Shown here: in pieces, positions 29,400-40,069 of the stretch
Layout: each line of letters starts with the position of its first letter
How positions within the stretch are numbered: position 1 is the stretch's first letter
Program-made: the position numbers and the translations under genes
Notes under the pieces: generated by a model
The model's input: only the letters and a program-made list of their open reading frames with translations
What the model was told of the DNA's origin: nothing
Databases searched by the model: none
Source: Lepidostoma basale
Taxonomy: Eukaryota; Arthropoda; Insecta; Trichoptera; Lepidostomatidae
Direction: 5' to 3'
DNA length: 64,000 bases
Assembly: GCA_022606425.2 (NCBI GenBank)
Contig: JAHDVF020001361.1
Coordinates: 124,001-188,000 of the forward strand

Positions 29400-29870
29400 T
29401 TATATTAATTAGAAATTAAAGTTATTAGAAGCAATGTTTACCAGCTACACAACACCGTTAAGAAAAGTATAATATTTCCAATGCGCATTGAGTTGCCTAA
29501 GTTTCCTCTTTCGATCACGCGGCGTTCCGCTTTGGCGCCACTGGGCGATTTCTTTAATTTTTTTTATTATTTTATTTGTCTTTTTTGAGAGTTTGATGTC
29601 GTCATCTTGCCGGAGTCATTCTCCAGTGAGCACGCGGCCACTTTCTTACTCTGTTTGTTACTTACTTCCTCCAACGGATACAATTACCTTACATACTACC
29701 ATACCACACCGGCACCGTTATGATTTCCAATTAAAACCAATCCAGATGTGTTTTATATCTTGATTCATTTTAATTTCTCACTTTGTTACATCGTGACATC
29801 ACTCCGTGATAAAACAATATATGTATTATATTATGAACGTGTGAAATTAAAATACAGTATTATCCCTTTA
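29400..29870. other. Unassigned unique sequence
   Basis: A GC-richer patch at 29480-29680 (GATCACGCGGCGTTCCGCTT, TGGCGCCACTGGGCG) lies in AT-rich DNA. Open frames here lack splice sites or similarity I recognise. Confidence 0.3.
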
Positions 29871-29871
29871 T

Positions 29872-30440
29872 CAAATCAAATCAGTTTATTAACTCAACAG
29901 ATATTACAAACAATATACATGTTCTCCAGATGTTGTGAGCCAGAAGCTCAGATGAAAAATGGACAGGAAGACTGCTGACTTGGAGACCGTGGACGGCATA
30001 GAGAAGTGCAGGGCGACCGCAACTACGATGGAAGGATGATCTGACCAGACGTGTTGTAAAAACCTGGATGCAGTCTGCAAAGGACAGAGTGACATGGAAG
30101 CGAATGGAGGAGGCCTTTGTCCATGAGTGGACGGGAATAGGCTCAGGAAGAAGAAGAAAAAGAAGATACATGTTCAAGGCAGTACAGGTAAAATATTATA
30201 TAAGTATACAACATAATACCAGGAACGCACGGGAGAAGGTTCGATATTAGGAAGACAAGATATTCTCTAAAGTCAAGAGTATTTGTCTTCTGAACGTACT
30301 TTCACTAATAAGTAAGACGTCAATCTCCGAGAAGATCGCGTTCAGTAGATTAATTGCTCTTCTGACCGGTGTCATCAGAGACAGATTAATTCTGGCGGCC
30401 GGTAGATAAATTTATCTATGATATGTCTACAACAATGAAG
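29872..30440. mobile_element. Jockey-like LINE 3' end containing a LINE-B 3' end
   Basis: A minus-strand Jockey-like 3' end (AAATCAAATCAGTTTATTAA) at 29872-29925 continues at 30175-30440. Between them is a plus-strand LINE-B terminus (TAGRPQLRWKDDLTRR-like and VTWKRMEEAFVHEWTGIGS) with GAAGAAGAAAAAGAAG tail. The LINE-B piece is nested in the Jockey-like copy. Confidence 0.7.
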
Positions 30441-30619
30441 AAGAATATTACTTACATTCAATTTGAAAAGGCAGTTTTTTTATATAAATTGTACACTGAA
30501 GAAGGTTCAGAACCATTCTAAATATGCCTGTGAATTTTGAAGTTGAATTGAATATGTGAGAGACATTGAATTTCAAGTGATTAACCTGATTCCAGTTAAC
30601 AATACACCCGACTGAATGT

Positions 30620-30925
30620 ATAGACAGTCTTTGAGATTGTTATTTCTAGGAATAATTTCAGATTAAGGCCAAGAGCAATGAAAAGACTCATGTTGGTCGT
30701 TAGTCTCCATGATAAAATTAGAAATGAAAAGATTAGATGTCGAACAAAGATTATCGATATCCCAGAAAGAACAGCAAAGCTTAAATGTCAGTGGGCGACG
30801 CAGGTTGAGCTTAGGTGGTCACCTAAAATCCTGAAATAGAGATCTTGGAACAATAAAAGAGGCATAGGTAGACCACAAAAAGGTGGATGGATGATACTAT
30901 CAAATCTTTTATTTTCTCTAAACAT
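30620..30925 (+). mobile_element. Diverged LINE-B fragment
   Basis: RAMKRLMLVVSLHDKIRNEK, then TAKLKCQWATQ and KRGIGRPQKGG correspond to the LINE-B order, with stops. Confidence 0.55.
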
Positions 30926-30934
30926 ATTACAAAC

Positions 30935-31095
30935 AAAAATTATAGTTTAAGGCATCTATTGAGAACAGATAAAATATAATATAATATATAATACCTACCA
31001 TGAACGCACGAGAGATGGTTCGACTTTAGGAATACAATATAATCTCTAAAGTCAAGTGTATTTCTCATCTAAATTTTCTTTCGCTAATATGAAAG
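30935..31095 (-). mobile_element. Jockey-like LINE 3' UTR fragment
   Basis: Minus-strand 3' end, AAGGCATCTATTGAGAACAG onward, to TTCGCTAATATGAAAG. Confidence 0.65.
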
Positions 31096-32112
31096 CGAAC
31101 AAAGGTTTGACATCACCAAAGGTGTCAAACAGGGCTGTGTGATGTTCCCGTGGTTGTTCAATCTATACTTGGACAAGTGTATGAAAGAACTTGAAGGCAT
31201 AGACGCTGGTGCTAAGATGAATTGTTTGTCAGTCAGCTGTTTGTTACATGCAGACGATGCTGTGTTAATCGCTGACAGTAAGGGAAAATTTGCAAGTCTT
31301 AGTGTCAAGGATGTACGAGTATGAGGCATGCAAAAAGAGTGACTTGGTGATGAATGTGTCTAAATCTAAAGTGATGGTTTTCGAGAAAGAAGAATGTATG
31401 ACGATTTGTGATATAAGTGCGATGGGCGAGAAATTGGAGCAAGTTACTGAATTTACGTATCTGGGAAGCATGTTTACAAGAGACGGAAAAATGGAGAAAG
31501 ACATCGAAAGGAGGGTTGGTGCTGGGAATAAAATAAATGGCGCACTCAAAGTCATTACTGCAAATAGAAATATATCCACAGAAGCAAAGATGGCAGTACA
31601 CAATGGAGTTCTAGTGCCAACCCTCATGTATGGAAGTGAAGCTTGGAGCTGGCAAAAGAAGGATGAAAGCAGGATAAACGCCGTAGAAATGAGATCACTA
31701 AGAAGAATGTGCGGGAAAACGTTGTATGATAGAATACCGAACGATGAAATAAGAAAGAAATGTAAAGCAGATGACTGCATCATGAATAAAATTAAAAAAG
31801 GATCCCTGAGATGGTTCGGACATATGGAACGAATGGATGAGAGTAGAATGGTTAAAAAGTTGAACACAAGCAGCGTGAGTGGGAAAAGAAGCCGAGGACG
31901 ACCGAGGAAAACACGGCATGACCAAATTAATCAATTACTAAAAGGCAGCCACATTCGAGGTCGGAACAATCGACGTGCGTGCATGGTACGATGTATGGAT
32001 GTAGAGGAAGCTCGAGAGGTATGCCAGGACAGGCCAGTGTGGCGATCCATCCTCTCTGCCTACCCCTCCGGGGAAATGGCGTGATGGTTAGTTAGTTAGT
32101 TAGTTAGTTAGT
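31080..32112 (+). mobile_element. LINE-A: longest coding copy (RT end plus C-terminus)
   Basis: The copy starts inside the reverse transcriptase: ITKGVKQGCVMFPWLFNLYL, then a catalytic-box variant LLHADDAVLIAD. One frameshift near 31290 leads into a 264-residue frame: NVSKSKVMVFEKEEC, EFTYLGSMFTRDGKMEKDIE, LMYGSEAWSWQKKDESRINA, KTLYDRIPNDEIRKKCKA, RGRPRKTRHDQINQLLKGSH and EVCQDRPVWRSILSAYPSGE, ending with the stop. GGTTAGTTAGTTAGTTAGTT follows as a tail. The catalytic YADD is HADD here. Known RTE-like elements of this kind encode an apurinic endonuclease and reverse transcriptase; the endonuclease is missing. It serves as the reference for the other fragments. The exact clade is uncertain. 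Confidence 0.85.
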
Positions 32113-32114
32113 TA

Positions 32115-32345
32115 ACACGTTCAGCAGTTTCTCTCCATTACCAGAGGTAGGCTAGTTCTGCATGTTGGGAGATAAAACAGTCTGTGCTGTTGTAGATAAT
32201 CATCCGGAACATCACACAATGGAAATCTCCAAGATGACGTAATTCTCAAAGAAGCCCCTGATAAGTTTGAAGAAATGGGTAAATGTGGACCCATCGCTCC
32301 TTATCTGTAGACTATTATTGGTCCCCAGAACGCCCAAGAGGAATG
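32115..32345 (-). mobile_element. Jockey-like LINE fragment, diverged
   Basis: Minus strand: AFLLGVLGTNNSLQIRSDGS, then THFFKLIRGFFENYVI, with an extra base in the middle. Confidence 0.6.
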
Positions 32346-32663
32346 CAGCAATTATCCAAAATAGAAAATGCTGGAAGAGTTTAGTAGAGGCCATATCCAA
32401 CAGTGGAGTAAAATTAAAAAGAAGAAGAATATTACTATTGTGCTTCTGGAATAATGTTGTGTCTACTTGAATAAAGTTATTTTAAATAGTGTGCAAATAA
32501 AAACAAGCGAATAAGAAAAAAGGTTTAATTAGAAACATCGTTTAATTTATTTGAGAATATAAACATTGAAGACATTGTTACAAATGTAAGGGTAATAATC
32601 GCTAAATCTACAAGATTATTAGTACAATTTGAAGATATAATGCAGTTATATAATAAAAACACA

Positions 32664-32961
32664 TCAGATATCATTAACACGAAAAAATAACGCTTTTGTT
32701 TCGAACCAATTTTTAAAAAGTTGTTTGAAAAAGACTTGAATAGACTTGGATATTGTCTTTTCGGAAGTATTAAATTTGGGGCTACTGCTTCTCCACAAGT
32801 TGGAAATATCTTTCTTGGATGTTGAGGGTATTGTTGAGTCTGATATTTGGACCTGGCTACCCGGGTAGGGAGGAGTTTGGTGGGATCGGGGTGGCTTTGG
32901 ATCTGGACCGGTGGTCTTGTGTGGGGTTATGGCAATGGGGTTGAGTCCAGGATGGAATAAG
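32664..32961 (-). CDS. Possible Pro/Ser-rich exon or gene end, unidentified
   Basis: The minus strand stays open for about 98 codons to TGA at 32664-32666, without an ATG near its start. The translation contains HPGLNPIAITPHKTTGPD, HQTPPYPGSQVQISDST, KKDISNLWRSSSPKFNT and KSIQVFFKQLFKNWFETKAL. It is clearly more GC-rich in the first half than the surroundings and matches none of the repeat families here. It could be a terminal exon, a fragment of a transposon-encoded protein, or chance. No function is proposed. Confidence 0.3.
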
Positions 32962-32966
32962 TATGG

Positions 32967-33585
32967 TATTTAAAAATATATTATAATGAACATTAAAGGA
33001 TAATGCATTTTAACATATAGACAATATTCTTGCAATAATTAAATCCTAATTTTGAGATGAACTAGGGATTACTCATATTCTATTGAATATCATTAAAAGA
33101 AAAAGAAAAATTAACAAAATTAAATGAAAAAATCGCAAGTACAAGGGACAAGTATGTTGATGATCTCGATGACAAAAAAAAAGCTTTAATTTGATTAAAA
33201 GCTGGAGAGGAGCTGTTTTGCTCTGCAAGATATATGTTTTTACAGATTTTAATTTAAAAAAAAGCGAAGATATTTTCGTGTTTTTACAATTCCTTTGCTC
33301 TTGTATATTATTAACATAATAATAATTTCAATACATAATAATACACATTGCTTTTTATTTTTATGTATGTCTTAATTAATATAAGGAATAAACAGTTTCA
33401 AAAGTAATTTATTGGATTTTTTATATATAGAGTTATTTACATATACATATAATTGCTTGGGTACTTCTTATTATATATAAAAAATCAAATCCAATTTTTT
33501 TTACGATAGATTTTTCTGTATTGATGTTTCGTCATGGATTGGTTAACAAATTTATAAATGTATAAACGCGGCGGAAATGGGTTTC
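32967..33585. other. AT-rich DNA, no gene seen
   Basis: Low-complexity A/T stretches with no recognised element or coding frame. Confidence 0.4.
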
Positions 33586-33589
33586 CTCA

Positions 33590-34005
33590 AACGAATGCGT
33601 GGTAAATCTTAATATGGTAGAATGCCAAACGACGAAATAATGACATGTTCAAACCCTTTGGTTGCCAAAAGCCGATATATCGACCTTTGCTATACCAGCG
33701 ATAAATGCCAAATCCGACAGATTTATGGCATGATTTATAAAAGAATAATATACATTTTAGACAAGAGTGTGAGGATTTGGACATATATTTAACAAAACAA
33801 TCATATTTATTAATTAAAAGTTTTCCAAAATTGCTGGCCACCAAATGGTTAAGATGGTTGGTCAAATGGAAAGAAGGACCGAAGAAAAAATGGATTAGAA
33901 AGTATATATCAATAATGCGAATGGAATTCGAAATCGCGGAAGACTCAGGAAAACGTGGCACGATCAAAACAATTAAATATTATATGTCGACTATGTGAAT
34001 AGCGG
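33590..34005 (+). mobile_element. Very degraded LINE-A fragment
   Basis: Plus-strand remnants: GGTAGAATGCCAAACGACGA, AATAATG, then TTAAGATGGTTGGTCAAATG, GAAAGAAGG and AAACGTGGCACGATCAAAAC. An unrelated roughly 190-bp segment sits between the blocks. Confidence 0.6.
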
Positions 34006-35264
34006 GGTTTTAACGGGTAGTATAGCTACGATGTAATATGATCTGCTGGAAAGTATGCCTCAAAAAATGTGGTAAAGAGTCATGTTGCAATGACACTAGT
34101 AACACTTCTGCCAAGTCCAACTCTCTAAAGTACAAGAGTGGTCTTTTAGACCCTGCAAACTTCGGGTAATGTGACTATACTCGTAGATATTACCATCAGT
34201 GTCATAGCAAATGGAGAGTGGACGAATGACGAATTTTCAGCGCCATAAAACTGGATTTGCCCAGCTTAGGAAAGGCAATCCCAACATAAAATCGACTAGA
34301 AATGACAAGGGGAAACCAGGCTTAATATCATCCCCCGGGTCATCACTATGGAGAGAAATCAATTACTGAATGATAGTCAAAATCAGGAGGATCTGACGTA
34401 ACACGAGGTATCATTAAAATGTCTGAAATATAAACTTTTTTTCTCGGACGATATATCGGCTCAGCAGTAGTATTACAAGGGTTAAGTGAAAAAAATGTTA
34501 TTTTAATATCAAAATATTTTTTAAGGTAAAATAATGAATTATAACCAATATAATAAATTGGCATTATGATTTTATTATATAATATGATATTTCAGTATCA
34601 TTGATACCAATTGGATAGAAAAAGTCAATATATTTTTTATTTTTTTCTCCTAGTCGATATATTGGCTCAACGGTACTACAAAAAAATGTTCTGTTAATAT
34701 CAATATATGTGTTTAATGGTAATACAATGATTTTTTTTTAATAAAACGATATTTGCTTTACGTTATTATAGCATGAAATATCAGTACCATTGAACAGAAA
34801 ATTTAAGCGTCAATAACTCTTAATGTTTTTTTTCTCCCAACCGATAAATAGGCTCTATGGCAGTGTTTGCCAATCAGTGGTAAGCGTACCCCCAGGGGTA
34901 CGCGAAGTTCCATCAAGGGGTACGCGCCGCAAAATCTTGACTAAGATATTTTAACCAGTTAAAAACAGCTACGCAAACAACAATTGCTGAGACATGTTTT
35001 GCAGAGCCTGGGTAATTTTAGGGCTGATCTATAAGACATTTATCGTGTCAGCAAAGCAGCAGTAAAATATTTACTGCCATTTTGCAAAACGTACCTTTGT
35101 GAGAGTGAATTTTCGGCCATGACAAACTTAAAAACTAAACATCGTCACAGACTTCAACTTTAAGACGACTTTAGACTGAAGCTGGCCAAAAAGCAATCAG
35201 ATTTTTCAAAATTGTGCAAAGCAAAACGTGAAAATTTGTAACATTAAACTGATTCTCACCGTCA

Positions 35265-35520
35265 TTAAAACTTTTCATTTATCATTCCCGGAATAAGGGG
35301 TGCGATAAAGACCCTGTACGCGTCTAGACCGACTGGAGTAAGACCTCTAGGAAGGCCTAGACAGCGCCTAATGGACAATGTTCTGGTTGACCTGGCTAGG
35401 TTGGGCGAATCGGACTGCTGGGAGCAAAAGGTGCAGGATCGAGGAGCTTGGCGAAAAATCTTCAAGGAGGTTAAAACTCTTCAAGAATTGTATGGCCATA
35501 GGAAGTAAGTAGTAAGTAAG
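35265..35520 (+). mobile_element. LINE-C 3' end nested in the hAT remnant
   Basis: RPTGVRPLGRPRQRLMDNVL, VDLARLGESDCWEQKVQDRG and AWRKIFKEVKTLQELYGHRK are followed by a stop and a GTAAGTAGTAAGTAAG tail. It is better preserved than the copy at 9405 and is framed by 'CATTTATCATTCCCGGAATAAGGGG' and 'AAGCAATAAGGGGTACG' hAT sequence. Confidence 0.75.
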
Positions 35521-35522
35521 CA

Positions 35523-35655
35523 ATAAGGGGTACGCGAGTTTGAGGTCTTTCATGAAAGGGGTATGCGAGTTTCAGGTCTTTCTTGAAAGGGGTACGCGAG
35601 TTTCAGGTCTTTCTTGAAAGGGGTACGCAAGTTTGAGGTCTTTTTTAAAGTGATA
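35523..35655 (+). repeat. Short tandem repeat, 4 units of about 32 bp
   Basis: The unit AAGGGGTACGCGAGTTTCAG with GTCTTTCTTGAA repeats four times near the right end of the hAT remnant. The same GGGGTACGCG motif occurs at its left end (34914-34926). Confidence 0.85.
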
Positions 35656-36189
35656 CGCAGGAAAAACTAATTCGAAACCAATGCTCTATGGTATTACAAA
35701 GGTTATGTCTAAAAATGATCTGATAACGTCAACATAGATATTTAAAGGTAGAATAATGAAAGACATTTAACAAAATAATACCTTTACAATATTGTTAGAT
35801 GAAAACTCAGTTTCATTGATATTAATGGCATTAAATATTAAAAAGCCAATATTTCGGCTCAATACATTCCCCCCCGCCAGTATATTGGCTATAATATTAC
35901 AGGGGTTAAATACGAAATATATTTTAATAGTTGATTAAATTTTTTTTCCACATTACATTATAATAATGCTGTTGGTACGATATTGTTTAATAATAATTCA
36001 GTACCATGGATCTTAAAAATAATTTTACATTGTTTCACTTAGACATAAAACTAATTTTCAATTATTTTTTATTAACATTAAATAGGTATAATTGGATTTT
36101 ACAGCTTGGTTACTTAGTTTAAGGGATACATTTATAACATTTTTTGTAAGAACTCGAGGAAACTAAAATCAAATAACTTACAGGTTATA

Positions 36190-36790
36190 TTTAAGCATCG
36201 GTTTTAAATAAACTCGCATGTAAATACTTAGAATAACGTAATGCCTATACATCAGTCTTAAATTTAAACATCGGAATCACTTTAATACGAATCTTTGAAA
36301 TATTTACATCTGAGACTGATGTTAAAACATCTTATTCACTTTGAAACTTGGGAAGCATGCTAGAACATTGAAGAAACTAAAACATTTAACATATTACAAT
36401 TTAACTAAACATATAAATATTACATGACACTCACTTTTAAACGTGAGTGAACTTGTAAACCGTTAACTTAGGTTAACGAAAAATAATTGAATTAAATTAA
36501 TTACGATTTAAATCTAAGACTGATGTTTTGGCATCGGACTCACTTTTAAACGTAGAACTTATGTTTGAACATCGAATAAAATGAAAATTTGTATTATCAA
36601 AATTTATGATAAGATCTTGATTAAAATCTAAGAGTGATGTTTTAGCATCAAACTCGCTTATAAACCCATTAATAACTGAATTTCAATCTGAGAATGATGC
36701 TTAAAAATTAGAATCAATTTTAAACTTGGAATTACATAAAGGCATCAGATTCACGTTGAAACATGGGACTTATTTACAAACATATTTTAG
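36190..36790. repeat. Weak degenerate repeat region
   Basis: AATCTGAGACTGATGTTTTA, then GCATCAGACTCACTTTTAAA-like blocks recur near 36300, 36510, 36630 and 36690 with changing spacing. Flanking 36010-36190 and 36790-37100 are AT-rich without features. Confidence 0.5.
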
Positions 36791-37107
36791 AATACTCTAG
36801 TTCTTACACACGTTTGGATATAGCGTTTACTAATTACAATAATTGAATAAAAAAGCTAGGGAATTCGACAAAAGTATTATACATATATAATTATACGCGT
36901 ATATAATACAATACATGACCAATACAACATGTGGACGGGAATTATGTAACTACAACATCACTTTCATTGGTGTCAATGTGCGTTCTTTGGCAGATATTGC
37001 TCCAGGCAAGATTTTGCAAAATATCAAAAGGATGATGCAATTCAGTATTTTTTTAAATGTTATTATGTAGTGGAAAACGCATTTTAAAAAATCTCACAAA
37101 ATCTATT

Positions 37108-37175
37108 AGAAATAGAAGTTTTATTATATTATATTTTATGTGAGTGACATGTTTCGCCTTAATAGGGAATTTGAT
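37108..37175. repeat. Family A fragment
   Basis: AGAAGTTTTATTATATTATA, then TTTTATGTGAGTGACATGTT and TCGCCTTAATAGG; single arm. Confidence 0.65.
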
Positions 37176-37477
37176 AACAACTAACACAAATAAAATACAA
37201 TAAAACTGATATGAAACAGACGTTTCTTAAATTATTATAATGAAGTTTTTCATAATTCTTCAAGAATATGGAATACTTCATGATATTCTATAGAGTTTAA
37301 ATTGACTTTCGGTAAATTATTTTTTATATAACCACCGCTTGGGTTCAATTAATCAATTTTGAAAATTTAAGAAGGATCTGTTACGGATTTACCGAGTAAA
37401 CGGTCTTCACAATAACACACTTTCGCTTTTATTTATTTAGATGTTCGACAGTCACAGACTACAATTATTATTATTTT

Positions 37478-37708
37478 GTTGTATCGCTCTTTACATCATT
37501 ACAGCGCGAGCCAAATTCGTGTAAAGGGTATAGCTATGATATTGATTCTCGTGACATGTAATAGGTAGCTAATCTATTGCCATTTTATTTTCATGTGAAT
37601 TCTGCACCAGATCAAAGACAGTGTGACAATCACACTGCCGTCGCTGGGAATCGAGCCCGGGGCCTTCGGTGTGGCAGTCAAAGCACTACCACTCGGCCAC
37701 GAATGTCT
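37478..37708 (-). repeat. SINE-1, complete
   Basis: Minus strand: CGTGGCCGAGTGGTAGTGCT (box A), GGGCTCGATTCCC (box B), then the conserved body and an AATAATAATAATT tail. Confidence 0.85.
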
Positions 37709-37914
37709 TCCTTGCTGAATGCTACATTCCTTGTGATAAATTTGCAAATCCTTATATTTTCAAAAAACTTATTATCGATATAAATATTTATACAGGATTA
37801 TGTAAGAAATAATTTTTGAAGTATTGAAGATAGGAATTGAGTTCCCAATAATCAGCATTTTTATATGGATGATGAAGGCAAATACGATAGCATTAACGTA
37901 TGATAACTAAGTTA

Positions 37915-38830
37915 CCATCACGCCGTCTCCCGAAAGGGTAGCCAGAAAGAAAAAACCGTCACCCCGCGTTTTCCTGGCATACTTCTTTCGCTTCCTCAAC
38001 ATTCATACATCGTTTCATGGACGCACGTCGATTCACCGACTCCATACATTGCCGACATTTAATATTTGATTTCAAATGATTTTACTGAAATTTCTTGATG
38101 GAAGTTCATTTTCAATAATTATAATAATTAATAAAACGATGTTTTTTTAAAACTTTTTCCACATTTTATTTCGACATCGACCGGTTTCGTAAGGCTAGCT
38201 GGCATCGATTGACAGACTGGTGGTTGGCCAGTCTGTCGATGCCAGCGAGCCTTGCAAAACCGGTCACTATCGAAATAAAGACAAAAAGTGAAATTAGTTT
38301 AAAAAAACATCGTGATATTTAATTACCATTTAATATTTGATTGATGTGATCATGCGACGTTTTTCTTGGTCTTCCTCTATTTTTAGTTCCATTTACGTCG
38401 TTTACATAATTTTCTATACCATTCTTTCTGGATTCATTCTTTACATGTGTCTAAACCATCTTAATGACTCTTTCGTTATTTTGATTTTAAAACTCCATTC
38501 GCTCTGCATTCATTTCTTATATTTGCGTTTGACACTTTATCATGTACAGATTGGCCACACATTCGTCTAAAAGATCTCATTTCTACTGCATTTATTCTAC
38601 TTTCATCCTTCTTTTTCCAGTTTCGTGCTTAACTTCTATACACATGAGTCGGTACAAGAACACTATTATGCACTGCCATTTTAGCTATTTTGGATAGGTT
38701 TCTGTTTGCGATGACAACTTCACTTTGTTACCTGCCCCAATCCTTCTTTCAATATCCATTCTATAATCTTTCTACTAAAATTCTATATCCATTTTATATA
38801 TAATTCTCCACTCGCTCATCTTTTGTAAAC
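37915..38830 (-). mobile_element. LINE-A copy interrupted by a family D palindrome
   Basis: The minus-strand LINE-A 3' end (37915-38071) and upstream part (38327-38830) are separated by a 255-bp family D element. The LINE sequence is duplicated for 16 bp at the break. The coding blocks are frameshifted. Confidence 0.8.
38072..38326. repeat. Family D inverted dimer with 16-bp target duplication
   Basis: The flanks CATTTAATATTTGATT at 38056-38071 and 38327-38342 are identical. Each arm carries an ACCGGTTTCGYAAGGCT / AGCCTTGCAAAACCGGT box, in opposite orientations, around GACAGACTGG...CCAGTCTGTC. The right-hand hairpin at 38233-38265 is CUGUCGA, U, GCCAG-CGAGC-CUUGC, AAAAC, CG, GUC. Confidence 0.85.
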
Positions 38831-39000
38831 ATACTACAAATATTACAATTTTTATAATTCGATTATTCTACTTTCATTCTTCTTTTGCCAGTTTCATGTT
38901 TTACTTCTATACATAAGAGTAGGTACAAAAACACTATTGTGCACTGCCATCTTAGCCTTTTCAAATATTACAATTGTTAATAATTAAATTCACAATAAAA
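38831..39000 (-). mobile_element. LINE-A fragment, partial duplicate
   Basis: TTCTACTTTCATTCTTCTTT, then TGCCAGTTTCATGTTTTACT repeats a block already present at 38590-38700, so a second copy or local duplication is present. Confidence 0.5.
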
Positions 39001-40060
39001 AAATATAACCGGTTTGTTAGGTGTAACTATTTTTTAATTTTTACTTTGAACCAATGATGTTTAATTTATCAAATGGAGTCAAATAGTTGGATGTAATACA
39101 AAAAAGGAATATAAAAATGCTAATTACTGGGTAACTCATTGTGTCAAATATAATATATATATTTGTATTTAAATAAAATAAGATATATTATATTAAGAAA
39201 AAGAAATATACAATACATATTTGTTATAAATAATTTTCTTTCAATTATCATACCATTTCAACATTTGAGTAAATTCATTGTTTCAACATTATCAAAATTC
39301 GTCCGATAAGTCAACGAAGCGTTTTCTTCTTCTAATTATTCCAACTTCTACAATAACTCTATTATTAAGTCATCTCACTAGATTTGCCTTCAAGAAACTA
39401 AAATGTACAATCGTTTATGATTTCGTTTGAATTTGCGACATTCTATATTTAAATGAATTGTTAAGAACGCTTTTGATTCTTTATTCAAATGATCTACATT
39501 CGCATGGACCCATAATTTTAGGTTAATAGCCTCGAAATTTAGACCTATAAAGATATATTTTTTTGTTCTGTAAACGTCACACTGATAATATATTTATAAA
39601 CTCAACCTGTCAATATAAATAAGGCAGTCAAAGGAAATGTGGACTAACCCCATCTACCATAGATTTGAGTAATGGCGCATTTTAGAAATTATCATATTGA
39701 ATCTCTTTGTGTTACGTAAATTTTACAACAAATACTAATTGTAAAGAAAGATTCTCGGTACAAAAGATAAGTCAATTATAATGTAGATCTGTTTTTGGCC
39801 AAAAAATTAATAAAAACCTCTTTTTTGGTGGCTTGGTCCACTATTGCGTTGAAGTGTTATTATGCTTAGTTAAGTTTAGTCCATTTTTTTATTAGGATAG
39901 AAGAAAAGTGAAATGAAATTTAAGTTATATAGAAAATAATGAAATGGAATATGACAATGCAAATATTTTAATTCTAATTAACTAAGTATGTTTTCTTTCT
40001 TCATTTTATTATAAGTTATGCAGACCGGATTCGTGTTTGACATAAAAATATGTTTGTGCG
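39000..40060. other. AT-rich unique DNA
   Basis: No coding frame, splice-flanked exon or repeat family recognised. Confidence 0.4.
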
Positions 40061-40069
40061 TTAAAATCG

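Larger units (their letters stand above)
34861..35683 (+). mobile_element. hAT remnant with perfect 8-bp target duplication
   Basis: The termini CAGTGTTTGCCAATC and (reverse) CATTGGTTTCGAATT are flanked by CTCTATGG on both sides (34853-34860, 35684-35691). Near 35070-35240 the plus strand encodes LLPFCKTYLCESEFSAMTNL, KTKHRHRLQL, a stop, then FRLKLAKKQSDFSKL, the C-terminal dimerisation region of ZBED-type hAT transposases. Most of the transposase is deleted. A LINE-C 3' end and a short tandem repeat lie inside. Confidence 0.85.
34440..36010 (+). repeat. Tandem repeat, four units of about 190-210 bp
   Basis: Units start near 34445, 34652, 34839 and 35876, each with CGATATATCGGCTCA-like, TATTACAAGGGTTAA and TTTCAGTATCATTGATACCA blocks. 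The third unit is split by the hAT remnant at 34861-35683; removing that restores normal spacing. Confidence 0.75.

Noticed and set aside
29488..29763. 91-codon plus-strand frame
   Set aside because: It contains a GC-rich patch but no motif, signal or splice context, and the antisense frames are equally long.
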